A DNA stretch of 64,000 nucleotides, from NCBI GenBank assembly GCA_947489705.1, contig CANLEQ010000005.1:124001-188000 (forward strand), in the 5' to 3' direction. The stretch comes from an uncultured Paracoccaceae bacterium (GTDB lineage Bacteria > Pseudomonadota > Alphaproteobacteria > Rhodobacterales > Rhodobacteraceae). A program made the translations under genes and the position numbers. The notes under the pieces are model-generated. The model saw only the letters and a list, made by a program, of their open reading frames with translations, was not told the DNA's origin and did no database searches. Below, one piece after another: positions 52,999 through 62,814 of the stretch; position 1 is the first letter of the stretch, and each line of letters begins with the position of its first letter.

Positions 52999-53531
52999 CG
53001 AGGCGCGTCCATCGGCGTCAGGCCCGCCATGAACCGGGCCGCATTCTCCTGGTAATGCCGCGCGGATGCCGCGAGGCCTTCGATCGCCGCATCGTCGAGC
53101 TCGCGCACGACCTTGCCGGGCGCGCCGACGACCAGCGATCCGTCGGGGATCTCCTTTCCTTCCGTCACGAGCGCGCAGGCGCCGATCAGGCAGTTGCGCC
53201 CGATCCTGGCCCCGTTGAGGATCGTGGCCCCCATGCCGACCAGCGAATTGTCCCCGATCGTGCAGCCGTGCAGCATGGCCTTGTGGCCGATCGTGCAGTT
53301 GCGCCCGATGCTCAGCGGAAAGCCCATATCGGTGTGCAGGACGGCGTTCTCCTGCACGTTCGACCCCTCTCCCACGCGAATTTCCTCGTTGTCGCCGCGC
53401 AGGGTCGCGCCGAACCAGATCGAGGATCGGGCCTCGAGGATGATCTTGCCGATGACGTTGGCATCGGGTGCGACCCAGACGGTGCCGTCGGGGTCGAGAA
53501 GCGGGGTGTGGTCGTTCAGGGCATAGATCAT
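52995..53531 (-). CDS. Gamma-carbonic anhydrase-like hexapeptide protein
   Basis: 178 aa from ATG 53531. It forms a left-handed beta-helix from repeated hexapeptides: [66 protein letters not shown]. The zinc histidines of the gamma-CA class are represented by [14 protein letters not shown]. Many such proteins (YrdA/PaaY-like) bind metal with weak or no carbonic anhydrase activity. Overlaps gmk upstream and the PLP enzyme downstream by ATGA each. Confidence 0.9.
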   Translation of the reverse strand: MIYALNDHTPLLDPDGTVWVAPDANVIGKIILEARSSIWFGATLRGDNEEIRVGEGSNVQENAVLHTDMGFPLSIGRNCTIGHKAMLHGCTIGDNSLVGMGATILNGARIGRNCLIGACALVTEGKEIPDGSLVVGAPGKVVRELDDAAIEGLAASARHYQENAARFMAGLTPMDAPR

Positions 53532-54178
53532 GCGCGATCCTCGAATTCGGATTGCAGCGCGCGGACATGCTGCAACAGGTTGGGTTGCTGTGCGCGGCGC
53601 AGCCGCGCGGCGGTGATGATGGTCTTGAGGCGCGACTCGGTCTGGTCGAGATCGTCGTTGACGAGGACGAAGTCGTAGCCGTCCCAATGGCTGATCTCGT
53701 CCCAGCTCTTGTCCATGCGCTTGGCGATGGTGGCCGGATCGTCCTGCCCGCGCTGCTCCAGCCGATGCTTGAGCTCGGCCATCGACGGCGGCAGCAGGAA
53801 GATCGACAAGGTATGCGTGGTGAGCGGCGAATTGCGGATCTGCTGCGCGCCCTGCCAGTCGATGTCGAAGAGCACGTCCTTGCCTGCCTCGATCGCGCGT
53901 TCCACCGGACGCCTGGGCGATCCGTAGAAATTCCCGAAGACATGCGCATGTTCGAGCATGTCGCCATCCGCCACGTGCTTGCGGAACTCGTCGTCGGACA
54001 CGAAGTAGTAATCGCGCCCCTCGACCTCGCTCGCCCGCGGTGCCCGGGTGGTTGCCGAGATCGAGAAGAGGATCGACGGGTCCCACGCGTTCAACCGCCG
54101 CGCAAGCGTCGATTTTCCCGCTCCCGACGGCGAGCTGAGGATGATCAGGAGGCCGCGGCGGGTCAAAGTTTGCATCAT
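53528..54178 (-). CDS. gmk: Guanylate kinase
   Basis: 216 aa, start ATG 54178 (ATG 54175 next to it). It phosphorylates GMP to GDP. P-loop [16 protein letters not shown] at about 14-29, GMP-binding [21 protein letters not shown] and [18 protein letters not shown] region [24 protein letters not shown]. It lies four bases after the yicC stop, the usual pair in proteobacteria. Confidence 0.97.
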   Translation of the reverse strand: MMQTLTRRGLLIILSSPSGAGKSTLARRLNAWDPSILFSISATTRAPRASEVEGRDYYFVSDDEFRKHVADGDMLEHAHVFGNFYGSPRRPVERAIEAGKDVLFDIDWQGAQQIRNSPLTTHTLSIFLLPPSMAELKHRLEQRGQDDPATIAKRMDKSWDEISHWDGYDFVLVNDDLDQTESRLKTIITAARLRRAQQPNLLQHVRALQSEFEDRA

Positions 54179-54182
54179 CGGG

Positions 54183-55076
54183 TCATTCCACGTTCTGGAC
54201 CTGCTCGCGCATCTGGTCGATCGCAGCCTTCAGCGCGAGCCCCGTCGCACCGAGATCCGCATCGTTGGATTTGGCGCAGAGCGTGTTGGCCTCGCGATTG
54301 AATTCCTGAGTGAGGAAGTCGAGCTTGCGACCGATCGGCCCGCCATCGGAGAGATGCTCCCGCGCGGCCACGACATGCACGCGCAGCCTGTCGATCTCTT
54401 CGGTGACGTCGGCCCTGACGGCCAGCAGGGCCAGTTCCTGCGCCAGGCGTCCGGGCTCGACCGCGTCGGCATTCTCCGTCACCCGTGCGAGGGCCGCGCG
54501 CAGATCGTCGCGCATCTTCGGCGCGCGCGCCTCGGCCTGTGACGCCGCGGTCTCGACGAGGCGCGCGATCTCGTCGAGATGGTCGGATAGGATGGCGGCG
54601 AGCGCCGCCCCCTCCGCCTGCCGCATTGCCTGGAACGGGGCCAGGATCTCGGCGCCGAAATGCGCGATGAGCTCGTCCCGCAGCGTCTCGGTCTCGTCCG
54701 TACCCTCATGGCCAGCGCCCTGCCCCGTGGCCATGCCGAGAATGTCCACGGCCGTGCAGGGGGCGAGCGTCATTCCCTGCTGGGCCGCGCGCGCATGGAT
54801 TGCCGCGACCTGCCGCAGTGCCTGATCGACCGCCTCCGGATCCGCGCCGGTCCGGTCCTCGGCGGCGCGCGCGAGCCGCAGGGTGAGCGAGACCGCCCCC
54901 CTGCCCGCGGTATCGCGGATCGCGGATCGCAACGCAGGCTCCAGACCCTCGATCCAGTCGGGTAGCCGCAGCCGCAGGTCGAGCCCGCGGGCATTGACCG
55001 AGCGAAGCTCCCAGCTCCATGACCAGCTTCCCGACGTTCCGGTCGCGGAGGCATAGGCGGTCATAGATCGAACCAT
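54183..55076 (-). CDS. yicC: YicC/YloC family endoribonuclease
   Basis: 297 aa from ATG 55076, matching the family start [10 protein letters not shown]. It has the N-terminal YicC domain ([20 protein letters not shown]) and a DUF1732 C-terminal domain ending [21 protein letters not shown] and [23 protein letters not shown], both hallmarks of this RNA-degrading family. It heads the leftward yicC-gmk-CA-lyase-phoR run. Divergent from the PAS gene with a 146-bp gap. Confidence 0.95.
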   Translation of the reverse strand: MVRSMTAYASATGTSGSWSWSWELRSVNARGLDLRLRLPDWIEGLEPALRSAIRDTAGRGAVSLTLRLARAAEDRTGADPEAVDQALRQVAAIHARAAQQGMTLAPCTAVDILGMATGQGAGHEGTDETETLRDELIAHFGAEILAPFQAMRQAEGAALAAILSDHLDEIARLVETAASQAEARAPKMRDDLRAALARVTENADAVEPGRLAQELALLAVRADVTEEIDRLRVHVVAAREHLSDGGPIGRKLDFLTQEFNREANTLCAKSNDADLGATGLALKAAIDQMREQVQNVE

Positions 55077-55222
55077 GGAACGTTAACCTTTGTGTCAAAT
55101 TGCGGCAGATTTTCGGCAGCCGACATAGTATGACCACATTCGGGGAATGAACGGTCGGCCAAGCGTTACCAGAGGCGTCGGATGACGACAACGCAGGGCC
55201 GGACGAAAGGTAGAGGTGAGCC

Positions 55223-55906
55223 ATGTTCGGATCTGAGGGCGACCGTATCGTGTCGTTGGCGACGCGCAAGCGGTCGACGTCGCGCGAGGAATGTTTCGTC
55301 GAACTCGACGCGTACTGGACGGCGCTCGCCGCCGGCCGCATCGTCCCGCTGCGCGACGAGGTCGATCCACGCGGCATCAAGGGCTCGCTCGACAAGGTGT
55401 TCCTGATCGAGCGGATCGCCCCCGGGATCGCCCGGTTTCGTATCGCGGGACATCACCTGACAGACCTCATGGGGATGGAGATGCGGGGCATGCCGCTTTC
55501 GGCTGCGTTCACGCCGGCCGCCCGGGAGCAGCTCGGCGATACGTTGCGCGCGCTTTTCAGCGAACCTGCGCGGGTCGAGCTGACGCTCGAGGGGCAGCGG
55601 CAGGGGCTGCGCGGCCGGATCGGCGCGCGAGCGCTGTTCCTTCCGCTGCGCAACCGCGACGGCGGGATCGACCGTGCGATCGGCATGCTGTCGTCCACGG
55701 GCCGGCGCGGGACCGCACCGCAACGATTCGATATCGTGGGCGAAGAGCGGCGGACCCTCGTGGGATATGGCGAATATCCGCTCGGGCCCTCCGGACCGAC
55801 GGAGACCGAAATCTTCGTTCCGGCGGAAACGGCTCGTGCGAGGATTCGCAACAGGGAAGAGCTTCGGGCGTCGCTTCGCGTCGTCTCGTCGAATGCGGGC
55901 GAGTGA
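55223..55906 (+). CDS. PAS_5-like (DUF/PF07310-type) protein
   Basis: 227 aa. A basic N-terminus is followed by AYWTALAAGRIVPLRDEVDPRGIKG and RFRIAGHHLTDLMGMEMRGMPLSAAF, the arrangement of PAS_5 proteins common in alphaproteobacteria, which are PAS folds without a linked output domain. It may be a soluble signal-sensing adaptor. It is not linked to a kinase gene here. The C-terminus ends RIRNREELRASLRVVSSNAGE, with no further domain. Confidence 0.75.
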   Translation: MFGSEGDRIVSLATRKRSTSREECFVELDAYWTALAAGRIVPLRDEVDPRGIKGSLDKVFLIERIAPGIARFRIAGHHLTDLMGMEMRGMPLSAAFTPAAREQLGDTLRALFSEPARVELTLEGQRQGLRGRIGARALFLPLRNRDGGIDRAIGMLSSTGRRGTAPQRFDIVGEERRTLVGYGEYPLGPSGPTETEIFVPAETARARIRNREELRASLRVVSSNAGE

Positions 55907-55944
55907 TCGCCCGCTGTTACGAGTGTATTTCGTAACGAGTGCGG

Positions 55945-55970
55945 ATGGGGCGCGGACGATCGCGCCCCAT
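55945..55970. terminator. Bidirectional terminator between the PAS_5 gene and the DAHP synthase gene
   Basis: ATGGGGCGCG, GACGAT loop, CGCGCCCCAT: a 10-bp perfect stem between convergent genes, with TTGTGTG to its right. A second hairpin GTTACGA ... TCGTAAC precedes it at about 55916-55936. Confidence 0.65.
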
Positions 55971-55980
55971 TTGTGTGCCT

Positions 55981-57348
55981 TCAGACCGCGACGCGGGCCT
56001 GCGCGGCGCCGCGATTGCGCAATTCCTCCGCTACGAGGAATGCCAGTTCCAACGCCTGACTGGCGTTCAGGCGGGGATCGCACGCGGTATGATAGCGATC
56101 CGACAGATCGCCATCGGTGACGGCGCGCACGCCGCCGGTGCATTCCGTCACGTCCTTGCCCGTCATCTCGACATGGACGCCCCCGGGAATGGTGCCTTCG
56201 GCATTATGGACGGCGAAGAATTCCTGGACCTCGCGCAGCACCGATTCGAACGGCCGCGTCTTGTATCCCGAGGCGGATTTGATCGTGTTGCCGTGCATCG
56301 GATCGCATGACCAGACGACATTCGCGCCGACTTCGCGAACCGCGCCGATGAGTTCGGGCAGATGGTCGCCCACCGTCCCGGCCCCGAACCGCGCGATCAG
56401 GGTCAGTCGACCCGCTTCGTTGCCCGGATTGAGGATCTCGATCAGCTGCTTGAGCTCGGACGGCGTCATCGAGGGCCCGCATTTCACGCCGATCGGATTG
56501 GCGACGCCCCGGCAGAATTCCACATGCGCGCCGTCCGGCTGCCGGGTGCGGTCGCCGATCCAGATCATGTGCCCGGAACCGGCGATGTTCTGACCGGTAA
56601 GCGAATCCACCCGCGCCAGCGCTTCCTCGTATTCCAGAAGCAGCGCCTCGTGTGACGTATAGAAATCGACGGTCGAAAGCTCGGCATTCCGGTCCGACGT
56701 GATCCCCGCGGCGGTAATGAAGTCGAGCGTGTCCTGAATCCGGTTGGCCATGTCGCGGTACTTGCCCGCCTCGTCGGCATCGGTGAATCCGAGCGTCCAG
56801 GCATGGACACGGTGCACATCTGCGAAACCGCCCTTGGAGAAGGCGCGCAGGAGGTTCAACGTCGCGGCGGCCTGTGTATAGGCCTCGAGCATGCGGTTGG
56901 GATCGGGGATCCGCGCCTCCGGCGTGAAATCGAACCCGTTGATGATGTCGCCACGATAGGAGGGCAGCTCCTGGCCGTTCACGGTCTCGGTGGGCGCGCT
57001 GCGCGGCTTGGCGAATTGCCCGGCCATCCGCCCGACCTTCACCGTCGGGACCTTTGCGCCATAGGTCAGCACCATCGCCATCTGGAGCAGAACCTTGAAC
57101 GTATCGCGGATCGTGTCGCCGGAAAACTCGGCGAAACTCTCGGCGCAATCGCCACCCTGCAGCAGGAACGCCTCGCCGCGCGACACGGCGGCCAGTTCGG
57201 ATTTCAACGTGCGCGCCTCGCCCGCGAAGACGAGCGGCGGAAATTTCGACAGCCGTGTCTCTACGGTCTTGAGCGCATCGGCGTCGGTATAATCCGGCAT
57301 TTGCACGCGCGGATGTCCGCGCCACGACGATTTCTGCCAATCGGCCAT
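55981..57348 (-). CDS. aroF: Class II 3-deoxy-7-phosphoheptulonate synthase
   Basis: 455 aa from ATG 57348, preceded by a GGAGGG. It condenses PEP and erythrose 4-phosphate at the entry to the shikimate pathway. This is the plant/actinobacterial (class II) type: [63 protein letters not shown], and [21 protein letters not shown] with the metal-binding residues. It is unrelated to E. coli AroFGH by length and motif. A good promoter lies at 57380-57407. aroQ, another shikimate gene, is elsewhere in the window (42.8 kb). Confidence 0.96.
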   Translation of the reverse strand: MADWQKSSWRGHPRVQMPDYTDADALKTVETRLSKFPPLVFAGEARTLKSELAAVSRGEAFLLQGGDCAESFAEFSGDTIRDTFKVLLQMAMVLTYGAKVPTVKVGRMAGQFAKPRSAPTETVNGQELPSYRGDIINGFDFTPEARIPDPNRMLEAYTQAAATLNLLRAFSKGGFADVHRVHAWTLGFTDADEAGKYRDMANRIQDTLDFITAAGITSDRNAELSTVDFYTSHEALLLEYEEALARVDSLTGQNIAGSGHMIWIGDRTRQPDGAHVEFCRGVANPIGVKCGPSMTPSELKQLIEILNPGNEAGRLTLIARFGAGTVGDHLPELIGAVREVGANVVWSCDPMHGNTIKSASGYKTRPFESVLREVQEFFAVHNAEGTIPGGVHVEMTGKDVTECTGGVRAVTDGDLSDRYHTACDPRLNASQALELAFLVAEELRNRGAAQARVAV

Positions 57349-57379
57349 CGGATAGCCCTCCTCTCGATCAAGGAATTCG

Positions 57380-57407
57380 TGTATATGGGCATCTTGTCGT
57401 GTTGCAA
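57380..57407 (-). promoter_or_regulatory. Candidate promoter of the class II DAHP synthase gene
   Basis: Read leftward: -35 TTGCAA (57407-57402), 16-base spacer, -10 TATACA (57385-57380). It predicts a start near 57373 and a 25-base leader containing the RBS. Confidence 0.55.
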
Positions 57408-57638
57408 ACCGCCAAAATCCGCCGGATCGGATTCGGCACGCCGCAGGCTGGCCGTCGTTGCGTGCCGATGCGATCTCCCCGCCTCGAGGGATGCGACCCT
57501 TTGCTGCCGGCACCTACCCGGAATCGCTGCGGAAACACGCGCCGGAGGTGCCGCAGGGGAAAGCCCGAGGCGATTGCAAATGCGCCGCGCTCCTGTCAGA
57601 TATCCCCGCATAACGGAGAAAGACAGGGAGTCTCGCCG

Positions 57639-58829
57639 ATGAAAAAGTTCCTAATGGCCTCTGCAGCAAGCGTGCTCGCCGCCGGCGGCGCCATGGCGCA
57701 GGACGATCCGATCAAGCTCGGCATCATCCTGGGCTTCACCGGCCCGATCGAGTCGATCACCCCCAACATGTCCTCCTCGGCGCAGCTCGCCGCGTCGGAA
57801 ATCAACGAGGCGGGCGGGTTGCTCGACGGTCGCATGCTCGAAGCCGTCACCGCCGACAGTACCTGCATCGACGCGGCGGCCGCGACGGCCGCGGCCGAGC
57901 GGCTGATCACGTCCGAGGGCATATCGGGCATCATGGGTGCGGATTGCTCGGGCGTCACGGGCGCGATCCTGGCCAATGTCGCCGTGCCGAACGGCATGGT
58001 GATGATTTCGCCGTCGGCGACGTCGCCGGGCCTTTCCGAAGCCGAAGACAACGACTTCTTCTTCCGGACCGCGCCTTCGGATGCGCGTCAGGGCGAGGTG
58101 CTGGCGAACATCCTGATGGATCGCGGCATCGAGGAAGTGGCCGTGACCTATACCAACAACGATTACGGACAGGGGCTGAGCGACAGCTTCATCTCGTCGT
58201 TCGAGGAAGCCGGCGGTACTGTGACGCTCAACGCGTCGCACGAAGATGGCCGCGGCGACTACTCGGCCGAGGTCGGCGCGCTCGCATCGGCGGGCGGCGA
58301 TGCGCTCGTCGTTCTGGGTTATGCCGACCAGGGCGGCCTCGGGATCATCCGCGGCGCCCTCGATTCGGGTGCGTTCGACATGTTCGCGATGGGCGACGGG
58401 ATGTATTCCCAGTCGCTTCTCGACACGCTCGGCAGTTCGATGAACGGATCGGTCGGCGCGGTTCCGTGGTCCGAAGGCGAAGGGTCCGAGGCGTTCGCCG
58501 GACTGACCGAGGAGGCCGGGTTCGACGCGGCGACCTCCTATACCCGCGAGAGCTATGACGCGGCGGCGCTGATCGCGCTGGCGATGCAGGCCTCGGGATC
58601 GACCGATCCCAACGAGTACAAGACGGCGATCATGGAAGTCGCCAACGCTCCGGGCGAGGAGATCCTGCCGGGCGAGCTCGGCAAGGCCATCGGCATCCTC
58701 CAGGACGGCGGCGATATCGACTATGTCGGCGCCACCAATGTCGAACTGATCGGCGGCGGCGAGGCGGCCGGCACCTATCTCGAATACGTCGTCGAGGACG
58801 GCACGTTCGAACAGGTCGAGATCCGCTGA
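57639..58829 (+). CDS. Branched-chain amino acid-type ABC transporter substrate-binding protein
   Basis: 396 aa from ATG 57639, with AGGGAG at good spacing. A Sec signal (about 1-21, GAMAQ) precedes a LivK/peripla_BP_6 fold: IKLGIILGFTGPIESITPNMSSS, EAVTADSTCIDAAAATAAAERLI and SPLLDSAVP-like segment (MVMISPSATSPGLSEAEDND). The family binds leucine, isoleucine, valine or related amides, urea or aromatics; the ligand cannot be read. It heads the five-gene operon and is followed by a strong hairpin. The gap before it (57349-57638, divergent from the DAHP synthase gene) holds only promoters. Confidence 0.92.
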   Translation: MKKFLMASAASVLAAGGAMAQDDPIKLGIILGFTGPIESITPNMSSSAQLAASEINEAGGLLDGRMLEAVTADSTCIDAAAATAAAERLITSEGISGIMGADCSGVTGAILANVAVPNGMVMISPSATSPGLSEAEDNDFFFRTAPSDARQGEVLANILMDRGIEEVAVTYTNNDYGQGLSDSFISSFEEAGGTVTLNASHEDGRGDYSAEVGALASAGGDALVVLGYADQGGLGIIRGALDSGAFDMFAMGDGMYSQSLLDTLGSSMNGSVGAVPWSEGEGSEAFAGLTEEAGFDAATSYTRESYDAAALIALAMQASGSTDPNEYKTAIMEVANAPGEEILPGELGKAIGILQDGGDIDYVGATNVELIGGGEAAGTYLEYVVEDGTFEQVEIR

Positions 58830-58852
58830 CAACCCGACGCGTCGATGCTACG

Positions 58853-58880
58853 AAGCCCGGCGTGGAAACGCGCCGGGCTT
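58853..58880 (+). terminator. Intercistronic hairpin after the substrate-binding protein gene
   Basis: AAGCCCGGCG, TGGAAACG loop, CGCCGGGCTT: a 10-bp perfect stem 23 bp after the stop. Followed by TGGC, so it is a weak terminator at most; probably an mRNA stabiliser or attenuator giving excess binding protein over the ATPases and permeases. Confidence 0.6.
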
Positions 58881-58936
58881 TGGCATGATACCGGGTGTCG
58901 CGGCGGCGAGAAATCCGAGCACTGAAAGATGGCAAC

Positions 58937-59713
58937 ATGATCGTCGTGAAGGACGTCCATAAACATTTCGGCGGCTTCCGCGCGGTCGACGGGGCGAGTT
59001 TCGAGATCCGCGAAGGGTCCATCACCGGTCTGATCGGCCCGAACGGGGCGGGAAAGACCACGCTTTTCAACGTGATCGCGGGCGTTCTGCCGCCGACATC
59101 CGGCACCGTGACGATGGCGGGCGAGGACGTCACCGGCCTGCCGCCGCACGCGCTTTTCCACAAGGGATTGCTGCGGACGTTCCAGATCGCGCACGAATTC
59201 GGCTCGATGAGCGTTCGCGAGAACCTGATGATGGTCCCGGCGCGGCAATCCGGCGAGACGCTGATCTCCACCTGGTTTCGCAGGGGCCGCATCCGCGACG
59301 AGGAGAAGGCCCTCCTCAAGAAGGCGGACGAGGTGCTGGAATTCCTGACCATCGACCATCTCAAGGACGAAAAGGCCGGCAATCTCTCCGGCGGCCAGAA
59401 GAAGCTGCTCGAGCTCGGGCGCACGATGATGGTCGACGCGCGCATCGTCTTTCTCGACGAGGTCGGCGCTGGCGTGAACCGCACGCTGCTCAACACGATC
59501 GGCGACGCGATCCTGCGGCTCAACCGCGAACGCGGCTACACCTTCTGCATGATCGAGCATGACATGGACTTCATCGGCCGGCTCTGCGATCCGGTTATCG
59601 TGATGGCCGAGGGCCGGGTTCTGGCGCAAGGGACCATCGACGAGATCAAGAACAACGACGCGGTGATCGAGGCCTATCTCGGGACCGGTCTCAAGAACGA
59701 GGTGCCCGCGTGA
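58937..59713 (+). CDS. livG: Branched-chain-type ABC transporter ATPase LivG
   Basis: 258 aa from ATG 58937. Walker A GLIGPNGAGKTTLFNVIAG, signature LSGGQKKLLELGRTMM, Walker B VFLDEVGAGVNRTLLN (the usual LDEP is LDEV here), and the LivG C-terminus AQGTIDEIKNNDAVIEAYLG. One of the two ATPases of the importer. Its stop overlaps the GTG start of livF. Confidence 0.93.
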   Translation: MIVVKDVHKHFGGFRAVDGASFEIREGSITGLIGPNGAGKTTLFNVIAGVLPPTSGTVTMAGEDVTGLPPHALFHKGLLRTFQIAHEFGSMSVRENLMMVPARQSGETLISTWFRRGRIRDEEKALLKKADEVLEFLTIDHLKDEKAGNLSGGQKKLLELGRTMMVDARIVFLDEVGAGVNRTLLNTIGDAILRLNRERGYTFCMIEHDMDFIGRLCDPVIVMAEGRVLAQGTIDEIKNNDAVIEAYLGTGLKNEVPA

Positions 59714-60447
59714 GAGACGCTGCGGCCAATGCGGCGAGCGAGCCGTTCCTGATCGGCGATGCCATGACGGGTGGCTATGGCGCGGGTGCGGATATCCTGC
59801 ACGACTGCACCATCGCGGCGCCGGATGGCGAGATCACCGTGATCGTCGGCCCCAACGGCGCGGGCAAGTCGACCGCCATGAAGGCGGTGTTCGGCATGCT
59901 GAACCTGCGCAAGGGGGCCGTGCGCCTGGGCGGAGAGGACATCACCGCCCTCAAGCCGCAGGAGCGTGTCGCCAAGGGCATGGCCTTCGTCCCGCAGACG
60001 TCCAACATCTTCACGTCGATGAGCGTAGAGGAGAACCTCGAAATGGGGGCCTTCCTGCGCCGCGACGATATCGCAGAGACGATGAGTCAGGTCTATGACC
60101 TCTTTCCGATTCTGCGCGACAAGCGCCGCCAGGCGGCGGGCGAGCTTTCGGGCGGGCAGCGTCAGCAGGTCGCCGTGGGTCGGGCGTTGATGACCCGACC
60201 ACGGGTCCTGATGCTCGACGAGCCCACGGCGGGAGTCAGTCCGATCGTCATGGACGAGCTCTTCGACCGGATCATCGAGGTGGCGCGGACCGGGATCTCG
60301 ATCCTGATGGTCGAGCAGAATGCACGCCAGGCCCTGGCGATCGCGCATCGCGGATACGTACTGGTCCAGGGCGCCAACGCCTTTACCGGGACGGGGCGCG
60401 AATTGCTGGCCGACGAGCAAGTGCGCCGCTCGTTCCTGGGGGGCTGA
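59710..60447 (+). CDS. livF: Branched-chain-type ABC transporter ATPase LivF
   Basis: 245 aa from GTG 59710 (overlapping livG by GTGA). Walker A VIVGPNGAGKSTAMKAVFG, Q-loop VPQTSNIFTSMSVEENLEMG, signature LSGGQRQQVAVGRALM, Walker B VLMLDEPTAGVSPIVMD and MVEQNARQALAIAHRGYVLVQG. Short LivF type, partner of LivG. Confidence 0.94.
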   Translation: MRDAAANAASEPFLIGDAMTGGYGAGADILHDCTIAAPDGEITVIVGPNGAGKSTAMKAVFGMLNLRKGAVRLGGEDITALKPQERVAKGMAFVPQTSNIFTSMSVEENLEMGAFLRRDDIAETMSQVYDLFPILRDKRRQAAGELSGGQRQQVAVGRALMTRPRVLMLDEPTAGVSPIVMDELFDRIIEVARTGISILMVEQNARQALAIAHRGYVLVQGANAFTGTGRELLADEQVRRSFLGG

Positions 60448-60497
60448 GGCATGAAACCGGCGAGGGCGCGAACCCAACACGGGGGCAAGGTAATACG

Positions 60498-61508
60498 ATG
60501 GATTTCCTGAACGGCTTCGTGGCCCTTCTCAACTTCGTTGTGATTCCCGCCACGGCCTACGGGGCGCAACTGGCTCTCGGGGCCCTGGGTGTCACGCTGA
60601 TCTACGGGATCCTGCGGTTCTCCAACTTCGCGCATGGCGATACGATGGCGTTCGGCGCGATGGCCACGATCCTCGTGACATGGGCGTTCCAGTCGATGGG
60701 GCTGCACCTCTGGGGGCTTCCGACGGCGCTTCTCGCCCTGCCCTTCGGGATCGTGGTGGCGGCCTTGCTCGTCCTCGGGACCGACCGCGTCGTCTATCGC
60801 TTCTATCGCCGTCACAAGGTTTCGCCCGTCATCCTCGTCATCGTGTCGATGGGGGTCATGTTCGTCTATAACGGCCTCGTGCGGTTCGTCATCGGGCCCG
60901 ACGACCAGAATTTCGCCGACGGCGCGCGGTTCCTGATCAACGCGCGCGACTTTCGCGAGATGACCGGGCTCGACGAGGGGCTCGCCTTCCGGACCTCGCA
61001 GGCGATGACCATCATCACCGCGGTGATCGTGGTCGCGATCCTCTTCTGGTTCCTCAACCGCACCCGGACGGGCAAGTCGATGCGCGCCTTTTCCGACAAC
61101 GAGGATCTGGCGCTGCTCTCGGGCATCAATCCCGAACGCGTCGTGGCGATCACCTGGATCATCGTGGCCGCCCTCGCGACCGTTGCGGGGGTACTCTACG
61201 GGCTCGATAAGTCGTTCAAGCCATTCACCTATTTCCAGCTTCTGCTGCCGATCTTCGCGGCCGCCATCGTCGGCGGCCTCGGCAGTCCGGTGGGGGCCAT
61301 TGTCGGCGGCTTCGTCGTGGCCTTCTCCGAGGTCACGATCACCTATGCGTGGAAGAAGGTTCTGGAATACTGGCTTCCCGCCGCGCTGGAGCCGGAGGGC
61401 CTGGTTCAGCTTCTGAGCACGGACTACAAGTTCGCCGTCAGCTTCGCGATCCTCGTGATCGTGCTGCTCTTCCGTCCGACGGGTCTCTTCAAGGGAAAAT
61501 CGGTATGA
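60498..61508 (+). CDS. livH: Branched-chain-type ABC transporter permease LivH
   Basis: 336 aa, eight or so hydrophobic helices. The conserved N-terminal LGALGVTLIYGILRFSNFAHGDTMAFGAM and the EAA-like RTGKSMRAFSDNEDLALLSGINPERV and YFQLLLPIFAAAIVGGLGSPVGAIVGGFVV are as in LivH. Ends in ATGA overlap with livM. It starts 50 bp after livF. Confidence 0.93.
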   Translation: MDFLNGFVALLNFVVIPATAYGAQLALGALGVTLIYGILRFSNFAHGDTMAFGAMATILVTWAFQSMGLHLWGLPTALLALPFGIVVAALLVLGTDRVVYRFYRRHKVSPVILVIVSMGVMFVYNGLVRFVIGPDDQNFADGARFLINARDFREMTGLDEGLAFRTSQAMTIITAVIVVAILFWFLNRTRTGKSMRAFSDNEDLALLSGINPERVVAITWIIVAALATVAGVLYGLDKSFKPFTYFQLLLPIFAAAIVGGLGSPVGAIVGGFVVAFSEVTITYAWKKVLEYWLPAALEPEGLVQLLSTDYKFAVSFAILVIVLLFRPTGLFKGKSV

Positions 61509-62797
61509 GGGTCATTCTGCTCTTCGCCATCGTTTTCGGCCTCATCCTTCTGACCGGCTTCACGCAGAGCTGGAACGTCGCGCTGGGGATCGTGAACATG
61601 GGGCTCGTCAGCGCGATCATGGCGCTCGGCGTCAACCTTCAATGGGGCTATGCGGGCCTCTTCAACGTCGGCGTGATGGGCTTCGTGGCACTGGGCGGTC
61701 TGGCGGCGGTCCTGATCGGGCAGCCGCCCGTCGGCGCCGCCTGGGAGGCGGGCGGCGCGCGCATCCTGGGGGGGCTCGCGGTCGGCATTGCCGTGATCGT
61801 GGCGGCCGTCCTTCTGTGGAAGCGGCTCCCGGTGGGACGCGCCCGGGCCATCGCGATGGTCGTTCTGCTCATCGCGGGGTTCTTCGTCTATCGCGGCGTG
61901 TTCGATCCCGCGGTGGAGGCGATCGAGTCGGTCAATGCGGCGACCGAAGGGTATCTCGGCGGGCTCGGTCTGCCGATCCTGATCGCCTGGCCTGTCGGCG
62001 GCCTGCTTGCGGCGGGTGCTGCCTGGGCGATCGGCAAGACCGCATTGGGGCTGAGATCGGACTATCTCGCGATCGCCACCCTCGGCATCGCCGAAATCAT
62101 CATCTCGGTCATGCGCAACGAGGATTGGCTGGCGCGCGGCGTCAAGAACGTGATCGGCCTGCCCCGCCCCGTTCCCTACGAGGTGGACCTGCAACAGAGC
62201 CAGGCCTTCGTGGAGCGGGCCGCGGGGGCCGGGCTCGATCCGGTCATGGCGTCGACGCTGGCGGTCAAGCTTGCCTATGCCGGCTTCTTCGTCGTGGTCC
62301 TGTTGGTGCTCTTGTGGCTCGCGCAGGCGGCGCTGGCCTCACCCTGGGGCCGGATGATGCGCGCGATCCGCGACAACGAGGTCGCCGCCGAGGCGATGGG
62401 CAAGGACGTCAAGGCGCGGCACCTGCAGATCTTCGTCTTGGGCTCGGCCGTCTGCGGGCTGGCGGGCGCGATGATGACGACGCTCGACGGGCAGTTGACG
62501 CCGTCGAGCTACCAGCCGCTGCGCTTTACCTTTCTCGTATGGGTCATGGTGATCGTGGGCGGCTCGGGCAACAATTACGGCGCCATCCTGGGCGGGTTCC
62601 TGATCTGGTTCCTGTGGGTCCAGGTCGAGCCGGTGGGGATCTGGCTGATGGAGACGCTGAGCGCGGGGCTCGACCCTGCAAGTCCGCTCCGGGCACATCT
62701 TCTGGCATCGGCGGCGCATATGCGGCTCTTCACCATGGGCCTGCTGTTGCTTCTGGTTCTGAGGTTCTCGCCGCGCGGCCTGATCCCGGAACGCTAG
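61505..62797 (+). CDS. livM: Branched-chain-type ABC transporter permease LivM
   Basis: 430 aa from ATG 61505. N-terminal ILLFAIVFGLILLTG and LGVNLQWGYAGLFNVGVMGFVALGG, the LivM signature; ALGLRSDYLAIATLGIAEIIISVMRNEDWLARG and GRMMRAIRDNEVAAEAMGKDVKARHLQIFVLGSAVCGLAGA (EAA loop); GGSGNNYGAILGGFLIWFLW. A longer loop with a soluble segment separates the early and late helices. Last gene of the import operon; the nucleotidyltransferase follows 17 bp later. Confidence 0.93.
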   Translation: MRVILLFAIVFGLILLTGFTQSWNVALGIVNMGLVSAIMALGVNLQWGYAGLFNVGVMGFVALGGLAAVLIGQPPVGAAWEAGGARILGGLAVGIAVIVAAVLLWKRLPVGRARAIAMVVLLIAGFFVYRGVFDPAVEAIESVNAATEGYLGGLGLPILIAWPVGGLLAAGAAWAIGKTALGLRSDYLAIATLGIAEIIISVMRNEDWLARGVKNVIGLPRPVPYEVDLQQSQAFVERAAGAGLDPVMASTLAVKLAYAGFFVVVLLVLLWLAQAALASPWGRMMRAIRDNEVAAEAMGKDVKARHLQIFVLGSAVCGLAGAMMTTLDGQLTPSSYQPLRFTFLVWVMVIVGGSGNNYGAILGGFLIWFLWVQVEPVGIWLMETLSAGLDPASPLRAHLLASAAHMRLFTMGLLLLLVLRFSPRGLIPER

Positions 62798-62814
62798 ACG
62801 GCGCCGCGCCAGCG

